A stretch of 64,000 nucleotides of DNA from Reyranella sp. (GTDB taxonomy: Bacteria; Pseudomonadota; Alphaproteobacteria; Reyranellales; Reyranellaceae). Under the pieces are notes generated by a model. The model was not told the origin of the DNA and did no database searches. It saw only the letters and a list, made by a program, of their open reading frames with translations. Below are positions 25,651 to 35,633 of this stretch, piece by piece (the stretch's first letter is position 1; each line of letters begins with the position of its first letter). Location of the stretch: assembly GCF_004297405.1 (NCBI RefSeq), contig NZ_SCVC01000030.1, positions 303,221 through 367,220 of the forward strand, given 5' to 3'. A program made the translations under genes and the position numbers.

Positions 25651-27012
25651 GTGATCGAGCAGGCGCGGCTACGAACCCTCAACGACCGCCCGGAGCGCGC
25701 GGGCGACTATGTCCTCTATTGGATGCAGCAGTCGCAACGCGAGGCGTTCAATCCGGCGCTGGAAACCGCGATTGTCTGCGCAAATCGCCTGGAGCTTCCG
25801 GTGGTCGTCGGCTTTGGATTGACCGACGGCTATCCCGAGGCAAACGCGCGCCATTATTCGTTCATGCTCGAAGGGCTGGCCGACGTACAGGCCGCGTTGG
25901 CCCGGCGCGGCGTGGGCTTTGTCGTCCGGCGAGGCGCTCCCGATGATGTCGCCATCGAGCTTGCCCGTCACGCTGCCCTCGTCGTCTGCGATCGCGGCTA
26001 TCTTCGTCACCAGAAGGTCTGGCGCGCCAACCTGGCCGAAGCCGCCGCTTGCCGCGTCGTGCAGGTCGAAGGCGACGTCGTCGTCCCGGTCGAACTCGCC
26101 TCAAGCAAGCAGGAGATCGCGGCCCGTACCCTTCGCCCCAAGATCCTCAAGGTGCGCGACGAGTTCGTGCGGCCGTTGCCGCGCACCAGGGCCAAGGTCA
26201 GCGCGAAGTCGCTTTCGTTGCCGAAGTCTCTCGACCTGTCCGACACGGCGAAGCTCCTTGCCAAACTCGACATCGACCGCAGCGTCCCTCCCGTTAAGCG
26301 CTTCAAGGGCGGCTCGGTCGAGGCCCGTCGCCGCTTGCGCGCCTTCGTCCGTGGTGGGCTGGCGGGCTATGCTTCCGGGCGCAGCGAGCCGGCGCGCGAG
26401 CAGGTCTCCTTCCTCGGCGCGTACCTGCATTTTGGACAGATCAGCGCCGTCGAGATCGCGCTTGCGGTAAGCGAGGCGAGTGCCGAGCGCGCCGACCGCG
26501 CGGCCTATCTCGAGGAGCTGATCGTCCGGCGCGAACTCGCCATCAATTTCGTCGAACACGAGCCGCACTATGACAGCTATGCCTGCCTCCCCGACTGGGC
26601 GCGGCGGACGCTGGCCGCCCACAGCACCGACCGCCGCCCTTATCGCTACAGCACCAAGCAGCTCGTGGCGGCCGAGACTCACGATCCCTATTGGAACGCC
26701 GCGATGCGCGAGATGGTGGTCACCGGCTACATGCACAATCACATGCGCATGTATTGGGGAAAGAAGATCCTCGAATGGTCGGCGACACCGGAGAAAGCGT
26801 TTTCAACGGCCCTCGAGCTGAACAACCGCTACTTCCTCTGCGGCCGCGATCCGAACTCCTACGCCAATGTCGCGTGGTGCTTCGGCTTGCATGACCGGCC
26901 ATGGCCGGAGCGTCCGATCTTCGGCAAGGTGCGGTCGATGATGGCGTCCGGGCTCGAACGCAAGTTCGACATCGATGCCTATGTGAGGCTGGTGGCGCGT
27001 CTCACGTCCTGA
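25651..27012 (+). CDS. phr: Class II deoxyribodipyrimidine photolyase
   Basis: 453 residues from a GTG at 25651. The N-terminus LNDRPERAGDYVLYWMQQSQREAFNPALETAI and the HYSFMLEGLADVQAALARRGVGFVVRRG and VVCDRGYLRHQKVWR stretches are diagnostic for class II CPD photolyases. The C-terminal FAD-binding half contains HMRMYWGKKILEWS and ALELNNRYFLCGRDPNSYANVAWCFGLHDRPW. It repairs cyclobutane pyrimidine dimers with blue/UV-A light, using FAD. Length is usual for the class. Single gene, divergent from the Coq4-like gene. Confidence 0.96.
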   Translation: MIEQARLRTLNDRPERAGDYVLYWMQQSQREAFNPALETAIVCANRLELPVVVGFGLTDGYPEANARHYSFMLEGLADVQAALARRGVGFVVRRGAPDDVAIELARHAALVVCDRGYLRHQKVWRANLAEAAACRVVQVEGDVVVPVELASSKQEIAARTLRPKILKVRDEFVRPLPRTRAKVSAKSLSLPKSLDLSDTAKLLAKLDIDRSVPPVKRFKGGSVEARRRLRAFVRGGLAGYASGRSEPAREQVSFLGAYLHFGQISAVEIALAVSEASAERADRAAYLEELIVRRELAINFVEHEPHYDSYACLPDWARRTLAAHSTDRRPYRYSTKQLVAAETHDPYWNAAMREMVVTGYMHNHMRMYWGKKILEWSATPEKAFSTALELNNRYFLCGRDPNSYANVAWCFGLHDRPWPERPIFGKVRSMMASGLERKFDIDAYVRLVARLTS

Positions 27013-27020
27013 CGGCGCCT

Positions 27021-27049
27021 GCAGCGCGGCAGCGTTTCCGCCGCGCTGC
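27021..27049. terminator. Stem-loop between convergent genes
   Basis: Perfect 10-bp stem GCAGCGCGGC/GCCGCGCTGC with a nine-base loop, between the photolyase stop and the Ldh-family stop. No T-tract, so possibly a 3'-end protecting hairpin for either transcript. Confidence 0.45.
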
Positions 27050-27061
27050 TGCGCGACGATG

Positions 27062-28156
27062 CTACATCGTCGCCTGCTGGATACGCCGCTCGTCGAGGCC
27101 GACGGAGCGCGCGGTCTCGACGATGGCAGCCCAGGTGTCGTCCGGCAGCGGTACGCCTTCAGCCAACCGCTTGGCCCGCATGCGGACCTCTGGCTCACCC
27201 GGAACCAGAATTTCAGTGCCGGCAGACGCAGGCTTCGAGCTCTTCACGAAGGCCACGTACTTGGCTATGTCGTTCGGGAAGAAGCCTTCGGCATCGAACA
27301 CCTTGGGATCGATGTAGAAGGACAGCATGCCGTTGGCGAAGCGCCCACGCTTGGGATCGGTCGCACCCGTGCCCGAGAGCGAGCCACCCAGGATCTCGCA
27401 CATGAAGGCCAAGCCCGAGCCCTTGTGATCGCCGAAGGCCTGGATCGCTCCGGTACCCTTGCTGTGGTCGCGCGGGCCGGTCGGCGTGTAGTCGCCATAG
27501 AGCAGATGCGGATCGGCGCTCGGCTTGCCGTCCGGCCCGATCAGCGCACCGTCCGGCACTTTCTTGCCGCCCTGGCTCGCCACCAGCACCTTGCCTTCGG
27601 CAACGATCGAGGTCGCGAAGTCGAGGACCAGCGGGTCCATGCCGGGACGCGGCACGCCCACGCAATAAGGCGCGGTCGAGAAGCGCCGCTCGACGCCGCC
27701 GAACGGCGCCACCAGGACGCTGCCCGAGGCGTTGACGAAATGCACCGACACCAGCCCCGCCGCTGCCGCCATCTCGGCCCAGTCGCCGACACGGCCAACA
27801 TGGCCGGCGTTGCGTAAGGTCACGGCCGAGAGGCCACCCTTCAGGCACTTGTCGATGCCGATCTGGACGGCCTGCGGCGTCACCGTCTGGCCGAAGCCAT
27901 ACTTGCCATCGACGACGGCGATCACCGGTGTGTCGACCAGGACGTCGACCTTCACGTCAGCCACCACCGTGCCGCTCTTCTTCTGCTGGGCGTAGCGCGG
28001 CACGCGCACCACACCGTGGCTGTCGTGGCCCGAGAGGTTGGCGCTCACGAGGTAACGGCCGATGCGGCCGCCCTCCTCCCTGGAGCATCCAGCCGAGGCA
28101 AAGATGTCCGCGACGAAGGACTCGAGTTCCTTCGCCTTGATTGTCACCGTGCCCAT
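27062..28156 (-). CDS. Ldh-family (malate/L-lactate/ureidoglycolate dehydrogenase type) oxidoreductase
   Basis: 364 residues. LSGHDSHGVVRVPRY near the N-terminus carries the catalytic histidine motif of the LDH2/MDH2 superfamily, and further on come KYGFGQTV, NAGHVGRVGDWAEMAA and the dinucleotide-loop region GSGLAFMCEILGGSLSGTG. These enzymes use NAD(P) to oxidise 2-hydroxy acids (malate, L-lactate, L-sulfolactate, ureidoglycolate). Last gene of the leftward ABC-importer operon, 15 bases after the SDR, so it probably oxidises the imported substrate or an intermediate. Exact substrate unknown. Confidence 0.9.
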   Translation of the reverse strand: MGTVTIKAKELESFVADIFASAGCSREEGGRIGRYLVSANLSGHDSHGVVRVPRYAQQKKSGTVVADVKVDVLVDTPVIAVVDGKYGFGQTVTPQAVQIGIDKCLKGGLSAVTLRNAGHVGRVGDWAEMAAAAGLVSVHFVNASGSVLVAPFGGVERRFSTAPYCVGVPRPGMDPLVLDFATSIVAEGKVLVASQGGKKVPDGALIGPDGKPSADPHLLYGDYTPTGPRDHSKGTGAIQAFGDHKGSGLAFMCEILGGSLSGTGATDPKRGRFANGMLSFYIDPKVFDAEGFFPNDIAKYVAFVKSSKPASAGTEILVPGEPEVRMRAKRLAEGVPLPDDTWAAIVETARSVGLDERRIQQATM

Positions 28157-28171
28157 ATCAGGACTCCAACA

Positions 28172-28936
28172 TCAGGCCTTGCCGCGCTTCAGGCTCGCGA
28201 TATAGCCGCGGTTCCAGGTCGGGTTGATCATCACCTCGTTGATGACGATGTGCGGCGGCAGGCAGGCGATGTAGCGGATCAGATCGCCAACATCTTCGGA
28301 CTGCGCCATGCGCGCTCGCTCGGCCTTGGTGATCGGCACCGGCCGCTTGTCGAGGATCGGCGTTGCCACCTCGCCCGGGCAAACCACGCAGGAGCGGATG
28401 CCGTTCACGCACTCTTCCATGTTGATCGTATGGCTCATCGCCACCACGCCGTGCTTGGCCGCCGAATAGGCCGGGCCACTCAGCAGGCTCGGCACCTTGC
28501 CTGCGACCGACGAGGTGTGGATCAGCACGCCGCCGCCGGACTTGCGCATCAGCGGCAGCACCGCCGTCGTGCAATAGAAGGCGCTGGAGAGGTTGCCGTG
28601 CACCACTTCGTCGACGCCCTTGGCCGAAAGCTTCGCCCAGCTCCGATCGAGGATGTTGAGGCCGGCGTTGTTCACCAGAATGTCGAGGCGGCGATACTTC
28701 TTGCCGATGTCGGCGGCGATCTTGTTGACCGCGCTCGCCTTCATGAGATCGGCCGGCTTCACCTCGGCCTTGCCGCCCACCTTCTTGACCATCGCGGCCG
28801 TCGCTGCGAGCGGCGCCTTGCGGCGTCCGGTGAGGACGACAGTCGCCCCCTCCTTCGCGAGCGCAACCGCTGCCGCCTGACCAATACCCGAACCAGCACC
28901 GGTCACCCAGGCGACCTTGCCCGTCAACGAACCCAT
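28172..28936 (-). CDS. Short-chain dehydrogenase/reductase (SDR)
   Basis: 254 residues, start at 28936 preceded by GGAGA. Classical SDR: TGAGSGIG (cofactor loop, about 13-20), NNAGLN, the catalytic Ser in SSVAG and YSAAK with the Tyr and Lys. The residues after strand 2 (LTGRRKAPL) carry arginines, which favours NADP(H). Cytosolic. In one operon with the ABC importer and the Ldh-family enzyme, so likely one step of the same catabolic route. The substrate is not predictable from sequence. Confidence 0.93.
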   Translation of the reverse strand: MGSLTGKVAWVTGAGSGIGQAAAVALAKEGATVVLTGRRKAPLAATAAMVKKVGGKAEVKPADLMKASAVNKIAADIGKKYRRLDILVNNAGLNILDRSWAKLSAKGVDEVVHGNLSSAFYCTTAVLPLMRKSGGGVLIHTSSVAGKVPSLLSGPAYSAAKHGVVAMSHTINMEECVNGIRSCVVCPGEVATPILDKRPVPITKAERARMAQSEDVGDLIRYIACLPPHIVINEVMINPTWNRGYIASLKRGKA

Positions 28937-28959
28937 CGATGTCTCCTTTGAAATAGCCA

Positions 28960-28987
28960 GGGGCGCGCGACGCCAGTCGCGCGCCCC
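28960..28987 (-). other. Intercistronic hairpin, perfect 12-bp stem
   Basis: GGGGCGCGCGAC pairs perfectly with GTCGCGCGCCCC around a four-base loop, between the ABC ATPase stop and the SDR start. No T-tract on either strand. It probably acts as an mRNA-processing or stability element that sets different levels of transporter and enzymes. Confidence 0.6.
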
Positions 28988-28993
28988 CTTAAC

Positions 28994-30094
<1,101 letters not shown>

Positions 30095-30101
30095 GTGTCG
30101 A

Positions 30102-31010
30102 CTATCCCTTTGTCGCGCCCGCGGTAAGTCCCGCAATGTAATAGTCCATCAGGAAGGCGTAGATGATGAGCGGCGGTGCTGCGCCGAGCAGCGCTCCGGT
30201 CATGATCTGTCCCCAGTTGAAGACGTCGCCCTTGATCAACGTCGTCACGATGCCCACCGGCAGCACCAGTTCGCTCGTCGAGGTGGTGAAGGCCAGCGGA
30301 TAGAGGAACTGCGCCCACGCCACCGTGAAGGTGAAGATCGTGGCCGCGATGATCCCCGGCAACGCGACCGGGATGAAGATCTTGGTCAGCGTCTGCATCC
30401 AGGTGGCGCCGTCGATCAGCGCCGCCTCGTCGAGCTCCTTGGGGATCGAGGCGAAGTAGCCGATCATGATCCAGGTGGCGAACGGCACGGTCAGCGTCGG
30501 ATAGAGGATGATCATCGTCCACCAATGATTCATCAACTGGATGCCGAACATCTCGTTGACCCAGGCGAACATCTTGAACAGCGGGATGAACAGCAGGGTT
30601 TCCGGGATCAGGTAGGTCAGGAACACGCCGGTGGCGAGGGTAGCCGAGCCCCAGAACTTCATGCGTGCCAGCGCAAAGGCTGCGATCACGCTGATCGACA
30701 TCGTCAACACCACGACGCAGATCGACACGATCGCCGAGTTCCTGAAGAAGACCAGGAATTGGTTCTGTGTCAGGAGATCGATGTAGTTCTGCAGGGTGGG
30801 GTTGGAGATCCACCACGGATTGGTCGCCGCCGAGATCTCCGCGCTGGTTTTGAGCGAGGTGATCAGCATGTAGATCGGCGGCATCAGGAAGAAGATGGCG
30901 AACAGCACGAGGAAGAAATACGACCAGCGCAGCGCCCAGCGCCGGTCACGACTCATGCTTCCGTACCGGGGGCGCGTCGGGGCGCCTGTGGCGATCGATG
31001 CGTTTGCCAT
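30102..31010 (-). CDS. Sugar-type ABC transporter permease (MalG-like)
   Basis: 302 residues, six membrane segments. The ATPase-coupling EAA loop reads DEAALIDGATWMQTLTKIFIPVALPG. The start overlaps the previous permease stop by one base (TGATG), and the ATPase begins 7 bases after its stop. It is the second (MalG-type) half of the channel. No odd features. Confidence 0.95.
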   Translation of the reverse strand: MANASIATGAPTRPRYGSMSRDRRWALRWSYFFLVLFAIFFLMPPIYMLITSLKTSAEISAATNPWWISNPTLQNYIDLLTQNQFLVFFRNSAIVSICVVVLTMSISVIAAFALARMKFWGSATLATGVFLTYLIPETLLFIPLFKMFAWVNEMFGIQLMNHWWTMIILYPTLTVPFATWIMIGYFASIPKELDEAALIDGATWMQTLTKIFIPVALPGIIAATIFTFTVAWAQFLYPLAFTTSTSELVLPVGIVTTLIKGDVFNWGQIMTGALLGAAPPLIIYAFLMDYYIAGLTAGATKG

Positions 31011-31939
31011 CAGACTTCACTCCCCCGCTTGGTGATGTCGCGCAGGATGAAGGTCGCGGCGACGGCTAGGATCGGCACCATGAAGAGCGACACCGCCGCA
31101 CCGAGCGGAATGTCACCGCCCTCGATGCCGACCCGGAACGCCCAGGTGCCGAAGATGTGCGTGCTGTTCAGCGGCCCGCCGGCCGTCAACACGCGCACGA
31201 TGTCGAAGTTGGCGAAGGTGACGATCAACGAAAACAGTGCGGTGATGGCGATGATGTTGCGCATCATCGGCAGGGTCACGTACCAGATACGCTGCCACCA
31301 GGTGGCGCCGTCAATCGAGGCCGCCTCGTAAAGTTGCTCCGGCACCGACTTCAGCGCTGCCAGATACATGATCATGAAGAACGGCGAACCGATCCACACG
31401 TTGACCAGGATCACCGAAAAGCGCGCCCATCCGGCTTCGCCGGTCCACGGGATATTCCCGATGCCGAAGTGAGCCAGGATCCAGTTGAGGGCGCTGTAGG
31501 ACGGATCGAACAGCCACAGCCAGGCGAGCGTGCTCATGGCCGGCGGGATGACCCATGGCACGAGCAGCATGCCGCGCCACTTGCGCTGGCCCTTCGAGGG
31601 GATGTTGTGCACGAAGTGGGCGACCACGAAGCCGATGATCGCCTTGAAGATCACGGCCGTGATGGCGAACAGGCAGGACTGGTAGACGACCAACCAGAAA
31701 GTGTCGCGCCCGAAGAGGAATTCGAAGTTCCCGAAACCGACGAAGCGCGTCATGCCCTTGTTCAACGTCGCAAGGTAGACGGCGTAGCCCGCGGGATAGG
31801 CGACCAGGATCGCGATCAACAGAATGAGGGGAAGCGCCATCAGGAAAGCGATGGTCGACTTGCGCTGCATCAACTTGTGCAGGCCGCTGCGCTGGCCGCC
31901 TGCAATAACGGCCGGATTACGGGCCGCGATATCTGCCAT
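31010..31939 (-). CDS. Sugar-type ABC transporter permease (MalF-like)
   Basis: 309 residues, six membrane segments, the first near 30-50. The EAA loop is YEAASIDGATWWQRIWYVTLPMMRN. It lacks the extra periplasmic domain of true MalF, as is usual in other CUT1 importers. Forms the channel with the downstream permease. Lies 86 bp after the binding-protein gene, with a stem-loop in between. Confidence 0.95.
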   Translation of the reverse strand: MADIAARNPAVIAGGQRSGLHKLMQRKSTIAFLMALPLILLIAILVAYPAGYAVYLATLNKGMTRFVGFGNFEFLFGRDTFWLVVYQSCLFAITAVIFKAIIGFVVAHFVHNIPSKGQRKWRGMLLVPWVIPPAMSTLAWLWLFDPSYSALNWILAHFGIGNIPWTGEAGWARFSVILVNVWIGSPFFMIMYLAALKSVPEQLYEAASIDGATWWQRIWYVTLPMMRNIIAITALFSLIVTFANFDIVRVLTAGGPLNSTHIFGTWAFRVGIEGGDIPLGAAVSLFMVPILAVAATFILRDITKRGSEV

Positions 31940-31976
31940 GGCTTGTGCTCCTGAGGGGTGGCCGATGTGACGATCA

Positions 31977-32005
31977 GGGGGACGCCGCGAAAGACGGCAT
32001 CCCCC
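31977..32005 (-). other. Intercistronic stem-loop after the binding-protein gene
   Basis: In the leftward RNA, GGGGGAUGCCG pairs with CGGCGUCCCCC (one G-U), loop about seven bases, with no U-tract. Hairpins in this place commonly let binding proteins be made in excess over permeases. Confidence 0.6.
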
Positions 32006-32025
32006 GACCGATCAAAGACGACGCA

Positions 32026-33366
32026 TCAGTTGCGAGTGAAGCCTTCGAGTTCCTTGGCCGCCCAGTCGAGCGTCTTGTCCATCGCCTCGCCCTTGGCATA
32101 GCGGACGACCATCTGGGTCTGGATTGCTTGCGTATAGATCTGTTCGGCGATCTTGTGCGGCGCGGGCGCCGCGGCGATCGAGAGCGTCTGGTGGTTGTGC
32201 GGGTTCGGGTAGTGGTAGAGCGTGCCCTTGGGCGGCGCTTCCTCGGCCCAGACCTTGAAGGTGGTCAGGTTGGCGAACGACGGCAGGTCATAGCCGCCGC
32301 TGGCGATGACCATCTTCTCGGCCGACGCGGCTTGCGAGAGGAAGGTGATCAGGCTCTTGGCCGCCGCCTGGTTCTTGCTGAAGTTCCATACGCCCCAGAA
32401 GAACGGCAGGAAGGGTCCGAAGCGGCCCTTCGGCCCGGCCGGGAAGCCGTGCGTCCAGAGCTGCTCGGCGACCTGCGGTGCGTCGCGCTTGGCGACGGCC
32501 CAGGCGCTGGGCGGGTTCATGATCAGCGAGCCCTGGCCGGAAACCAGAAACTTGTTGTTGCTGGCGTCGTCCCACGACGGCGCATCGGGCGGCAGGAAGG
32601 CCATCAACCGCTTGTAGTAGTCGAGGGCCTGTCGCACCGGGTCCGACTTGACCGTGATGTTACCCTTGGCGTCGACCAGCATGGCGCCAAAAGCGTGGAA
32701 GAACGCACCGGCCGCATCGACATTGTCCGACGTCGTGCCGAGGCCGATGCCGAACGGGTTGCCGCCCTTCTGGCAGGCTTCTGCCGCCTTGAGGAAGTTG
32801 TCGAGATTCCAGGCATCGGCCTGCGGAGCCGCGCCGGCCGGATACATCGCCTGGATGTCGATGCCGGCATGCTTCTTCAGAAGGTCGATGCGCGAGCACG
32901 GTCCCTTGATCTGGCTGCCGACGGTGGCCGGCACGGCGAGCCACTTGCCGTCGACTTTGCCGAGATATTCGACGGTGCCGTTGACGGCGCCGTTCGCCTT
33001 GATGAGCGGCTCGACGACATCGTTCATCGGCACGAGCTGATCGGCGTAGCGCGACGGCAACCAGGTCGAAAAAGCGAGAATGTCGTGGCCCGACTTGGCC
33101 TGCGATTCCGCGGCGGTCGTCAGCAGCAGCTTATTACCTTGCGAGGTGATGTAGTCGATCGTGACTTCGACTTTCTCCTTGTCCGCCCACTCCTTCACGA
33201 GTTCCTGCGTCGCCTTGTTGGCGCCCGGCACCCAGTGATCCCAGAATCCGACCGACAATTTACCCGCAGCATAAGCGCTGCGAACGAACGGCGCGGCGAC
33301 GACCGCCGTCGATGCAACGGCAGTTCCGGCCACGAAACGACGACGACTGACCTTTGTCGAAACCAT
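32026..33366 (-). CDS. Extracellular solute-binding protein, family 1, probable Tat export
   Basis: 446 residues, start at 33366 with GAGGAGG just upstream. The N-terminus has a twin-arginine-like SRRRFVAGTAVASTAVVAAP followed by an AYA cleavage site. The mature part is a family-1 binding protein (GFWDHWVPGANKATQELVKEW, DILAFSTWLPSRYADQLVPMNDVV). It captures the substrate for the two permeases and the ATPase. First gene of the operon, so the promoter lies in the 212-bp gap shared with the divergent aldolase gene. Ligand unknown; the CUT1 family favours sugars, polyols or related compounds. Confidence 0.94.
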   Translation of the reverse strand: MVSTKVSRRRFVAGTAVASTAVVAAPFVRSAYAAGKLSVGFWDHWVPGANKATQELVKEWADKEKVEVTIDYITSQGNKLLLTTAAESQAKSGHDILAFSTWLPSRYADQLVPMNDVVEPLIKANGAVNGTVEYLGKVDGKWLAVPATVGSQIKGPCSRIDLLKKHAGIDIQAMYPAGAAPQADAWNLDNFLKAAEACQKGGNPFGIGLGTTSDNVDAAGAFFHAFGAMLVDAKGNITVKSDPVRQALDYYKRLMAFLPPDAPSWDDASNNKFLVSGQGSLIMNPPSAWAVAKRDAPQVAEQLWTHGFPAGPKGRFGPFLPFFWGVWNFSKNQAAAKSLITFLSQAASAEKMVIASGGYDLPSFANLTTFKVWAEEAPPKGTLYHYPNPHNHQTLSIAAAPAPHKIAEQIYTQAIQTQMVVRYAKGEAMDKTLDWAAKELEGFTRN

Positions 33367-33578
33367 GTTTCCTCCTCTGCGCCGGTGTGCCGGCTGATGA
33401 CAGCGCTCACATTTTTACGAAGAGACTTCGCACGGAGCCTTGGGACAAATGCTATGCACAACCTGCCGAGCAAGCAACGAGTTTTGGCAAGGGACGCAAA
33501 CTGAGCAAGATTTGACAGGTCGAGAGGACGCCCGGATGCTCCGCGCGCCTCATCGAGCCCTCGCGGAAGGAAGCTGTC

Positions 33579-34379
33579 GTGCGTGAAAACACTGTGAAAT
33601 CGATCTGGAAAAAGGGCGGCGCAGCCGTCAATGGCTGGCTGGGCATCCCGAGCGGCGTTGCAGCAGAAGGCATGGCGCAAGGCGGGTGGGACTCGCTCAC
33701 GGCCGATCTGCAGCACGGTTTGATCGATTATCAGGCAGCCGTATCGCTCTTCCAGGCGATCGCCACCACGCCGACCATCCCTCTGGCGCGCGTGCCGTGG
33801 AACGAGCCCGGCATCATCATGAAGCTGCTCGACGCCGGTGCCTTCGGAATCATCTGCCCCATGGTGAACAGCCGCGCCGAATGCGAGGCCTTCGTCGGCG
33901 CTTGCCGCTACGCGCCGGTGGGCTATCGCAGCGTCGGTCCGACACGCGCCAACTGGCTGCACGGCGCCGACTACGTGAAGAACGCAAATGACACCGTGCT
34001 CACTTTTGCGATGATCGAGACTAAGAAGGCGATGGAGAACCTTGACGACATCCTGTCGACGCCCGGTCTCGATGCCGTCTATGTCGGTCCGGCCGATCTC
34101 GGCCTGTCACTGGGCGGCGAGCCGCGGGGCGACCAGACCGATCCCAAGATCGTCGACGCCATCCAGACCATTGTGAAGGCCTGCAAGAAGCACAAGATCC
34201 ATGCCGGCATCCATTGCGGCTCGACCGACTACGCCAAGAAGGCGATCGGTTGGGGCTTCCAGTTCACGACCATCCTGGCCGACAACGCGTTGCTAGTGAA
34301 CGCCGCCAAGGCGACGGTCGCGGCGATGCGCGAAGGCAACACGACCGGAGCCAAGAGCTCCGGCGGCAGCATGTACTGA
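33579..34379 (+). CDS. HpcH/HpaI-family class II pyruvate aldolase
   Basis: 266 residues from a GTG at 33579. NGWLGIPSGVAAEGMAQGGWDSLTADLQHGLIDY, FGIICPMVNSRAECEAFV and VYVGPADLGLSLG are the conserved blocks of the 4-hydroxy-2-oxoheptanedioate / 2-dehydro-3-deoxyglucarate aldolase family, a metal-dependent TIM barrel that splits 2-keto-hydroxy acids into pyruvate and an aldehyde. Divergent from the ABC operon and followed after 15 bases by an aminotransferase gene. Likely part of the same catabolic locus; real substrate unknown. Confidence 0.92.
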   Translation: MRENTVKSIWKKGGAAVNGWLGIPSGVAAEGMAQGGWDSLTADLQHGLIDYQAAVSLFQAIATTPTIPLARVPWNEPGIIMKLLDAGAFGIICPMVNSRAECEAFVGACRYAPVGYRSVGPTRANWLHGADYVKNANDTVLTFAMIETKKAMENLDDILSTPGLDAVYVGPADLGLSLGGEPRGDQTDPKIVDAIQTIVKACKKHKIHAGIHCGSTDYAKKAIGWGFQFTTILADNALLVNAAKATVAAMREGNTTGAKSSGGSMY

Positions 34380-34394
34380 GGTGTCCGTCGTCTG

Positions 34395-35573
34395 ATGCAA
34401 ACCGTTCCTGCCGCCAATCCCTGGCTCGCCGCTGTCGCCCCCTCGCCCATCGGCGAGACCAAGCGCTGGGTGCTGGGCCGCACCTTTCCCGCAGACCGCC
34501 CGCTCATCGATCTCAGCCAGGCCGTGCCGGGCTATCCACCGGCGCTCGAGCTGCGCAAACACCTGGGCGAGCTCCTGCTCGATCCGGCGATGCACGGCTA
34601 CACACCGATCCTCGGCCTGCCGGCTCTGCGCGAGACCTATGCCGACCATCTCTCGTCCTTCTACAGCGCGCGAATCGGCGCCGATGAGGTCGGCATTACG
34701 TCAGGCTGCAATCAGGCCTTCTGCCTGGCGCTGATGAGCATCGCGCAGGCCGGCGACCAGGTGATCCTGCCGCGGCCGCATTACTTCAATCACGACATGT
34801 GGATGCGCATGCAGGGCGTCGAGCCGGTGTCGCTCGATTTCCGGCCAGGCTCCGGCGCGGTGCCCAACGCGGAGGATGCCGAGAAGCTGATCGGCCCGCG
34901 CACCCGCGCCATCGTGCTGATCTCGCCCAACAATCCGACGGGCGCAGTCTATCCCCGCGAGACCATCCACGCCTTCTACGAACTCGCGAAGAAGCATGGC
35001 ATCGCCCTGCTGCTCGACGAGACCTACAAGGATTTTCTGCCCGAAGGCGAGCGTCCGCACGCGCTGTTCGACGAGCCCGATTGGCAGGGCACGCTCGTCC
35101 ACCTCTACAGCTTCTCCAAGGTCTTCGCGTTGACGGGCTACCGGGTCGGTGGCGTCACTGCCGGCGCCAGGCTCATGGCCGAGATCGAAAAGGCGATGGA
35201 CTGCGTTTCGATCTGCCCGCCACGACTCGGCCAGGAAGCGGCCCTCTACGGTCTGCGCAACCTCCTGCCCTGGGCGCGGAAGAACACCGAGGGGCTGAAG
35301 GCGCGCGCCGATCTGCTGGGTCAGGGGCTGCAGAAGTCGAACCGTTGGCGACTGGTCAGCATTGGCGCCTACTTCGCCTATGTCGAGCATCCCTTCGCCA
35401 ACCAGCCCTCGACCGAAGTCTCCAAGCGGCTCGCCGACGAGGAAAACTTGCTCACCATTCCCGGCGACATGTTCGGTGCAGGCCAGGAGCGCTTCGTCCG
35501 ATTGGCCTTCGCCAACGTGACGGACGACAAGATCCCCACCGTGCTGGAACGCCTCGAGCGGTTCGGCGCGTAA
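34395..35573 (+). CDS. Class I/II PLP-dependent aminotransferase
   Basis: 392 residues. Fold-type I aminotransferase: YTPILGLPALRETYADHLSS, the substrate-binding ISPNNPTGAVYP, the cofactor aspartate-tyrosine stretch LLLDETYKDF and the PLP lysine in YSFSKVFALTGYRVG, plus a C-terminal arginine in ERFVRLAFAN. Cytosolic. It follows the aldolase gene in one operon. The specific amino donor and acceptor cannot be read from sequence. Confidence 0.93.
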   Translation: MQTVPAANPWLAAVAPSPIGETKRWVLGRTFPADRPLIDLSQAVPGYPPALELRKHLGELLLDPAMHGYTPILGLPALRETYADHLSSFYSARIGADEVGITSGCNQAFCLALMSIAQAGDQVILPRPHYFNHDMWMRMQGVEPVSLDFRPGSGAVPNAEDAEKLIGPRTRAIVLISPNNPTGAVYPRETIHAFYELAKKHGIALLLDETYKDFLPEGERPHALFDEPDWQGTLVHLYSFSKVFALTGYRVGGVTAGARLMAEIEKAMDCVSICPPRLGQEAALYGLRNLLPWARKNTEGLKARADLLGQGLQKSNRWRLVSIGAYFAYVEHPFANQPSTEVSKRLADEENLLTIPGDMFGAGQERFVRLAFANVTDDKIPTVLERLERFGA

Positions 35574-35596
35574 GGTCTACGGAGCAGACATTCGGC

Positions 35597-35632
35597 ACTG
35601 GGAGCGCGCGACTCCAGTGGCGTGCTCCCAGT
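35597..35632. terminator. Stem-loop between convergent aminotransferase and thiD genes
   Basis: ACTGGGAGC pairs with GCTCCCAGT, with three more inner pairs, in the 60-bp gap between the two stops. No T-tract; probably a bidirectional 3'-end hairpin. Confidence 0.45.
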
Positions 35633-35633
35633 C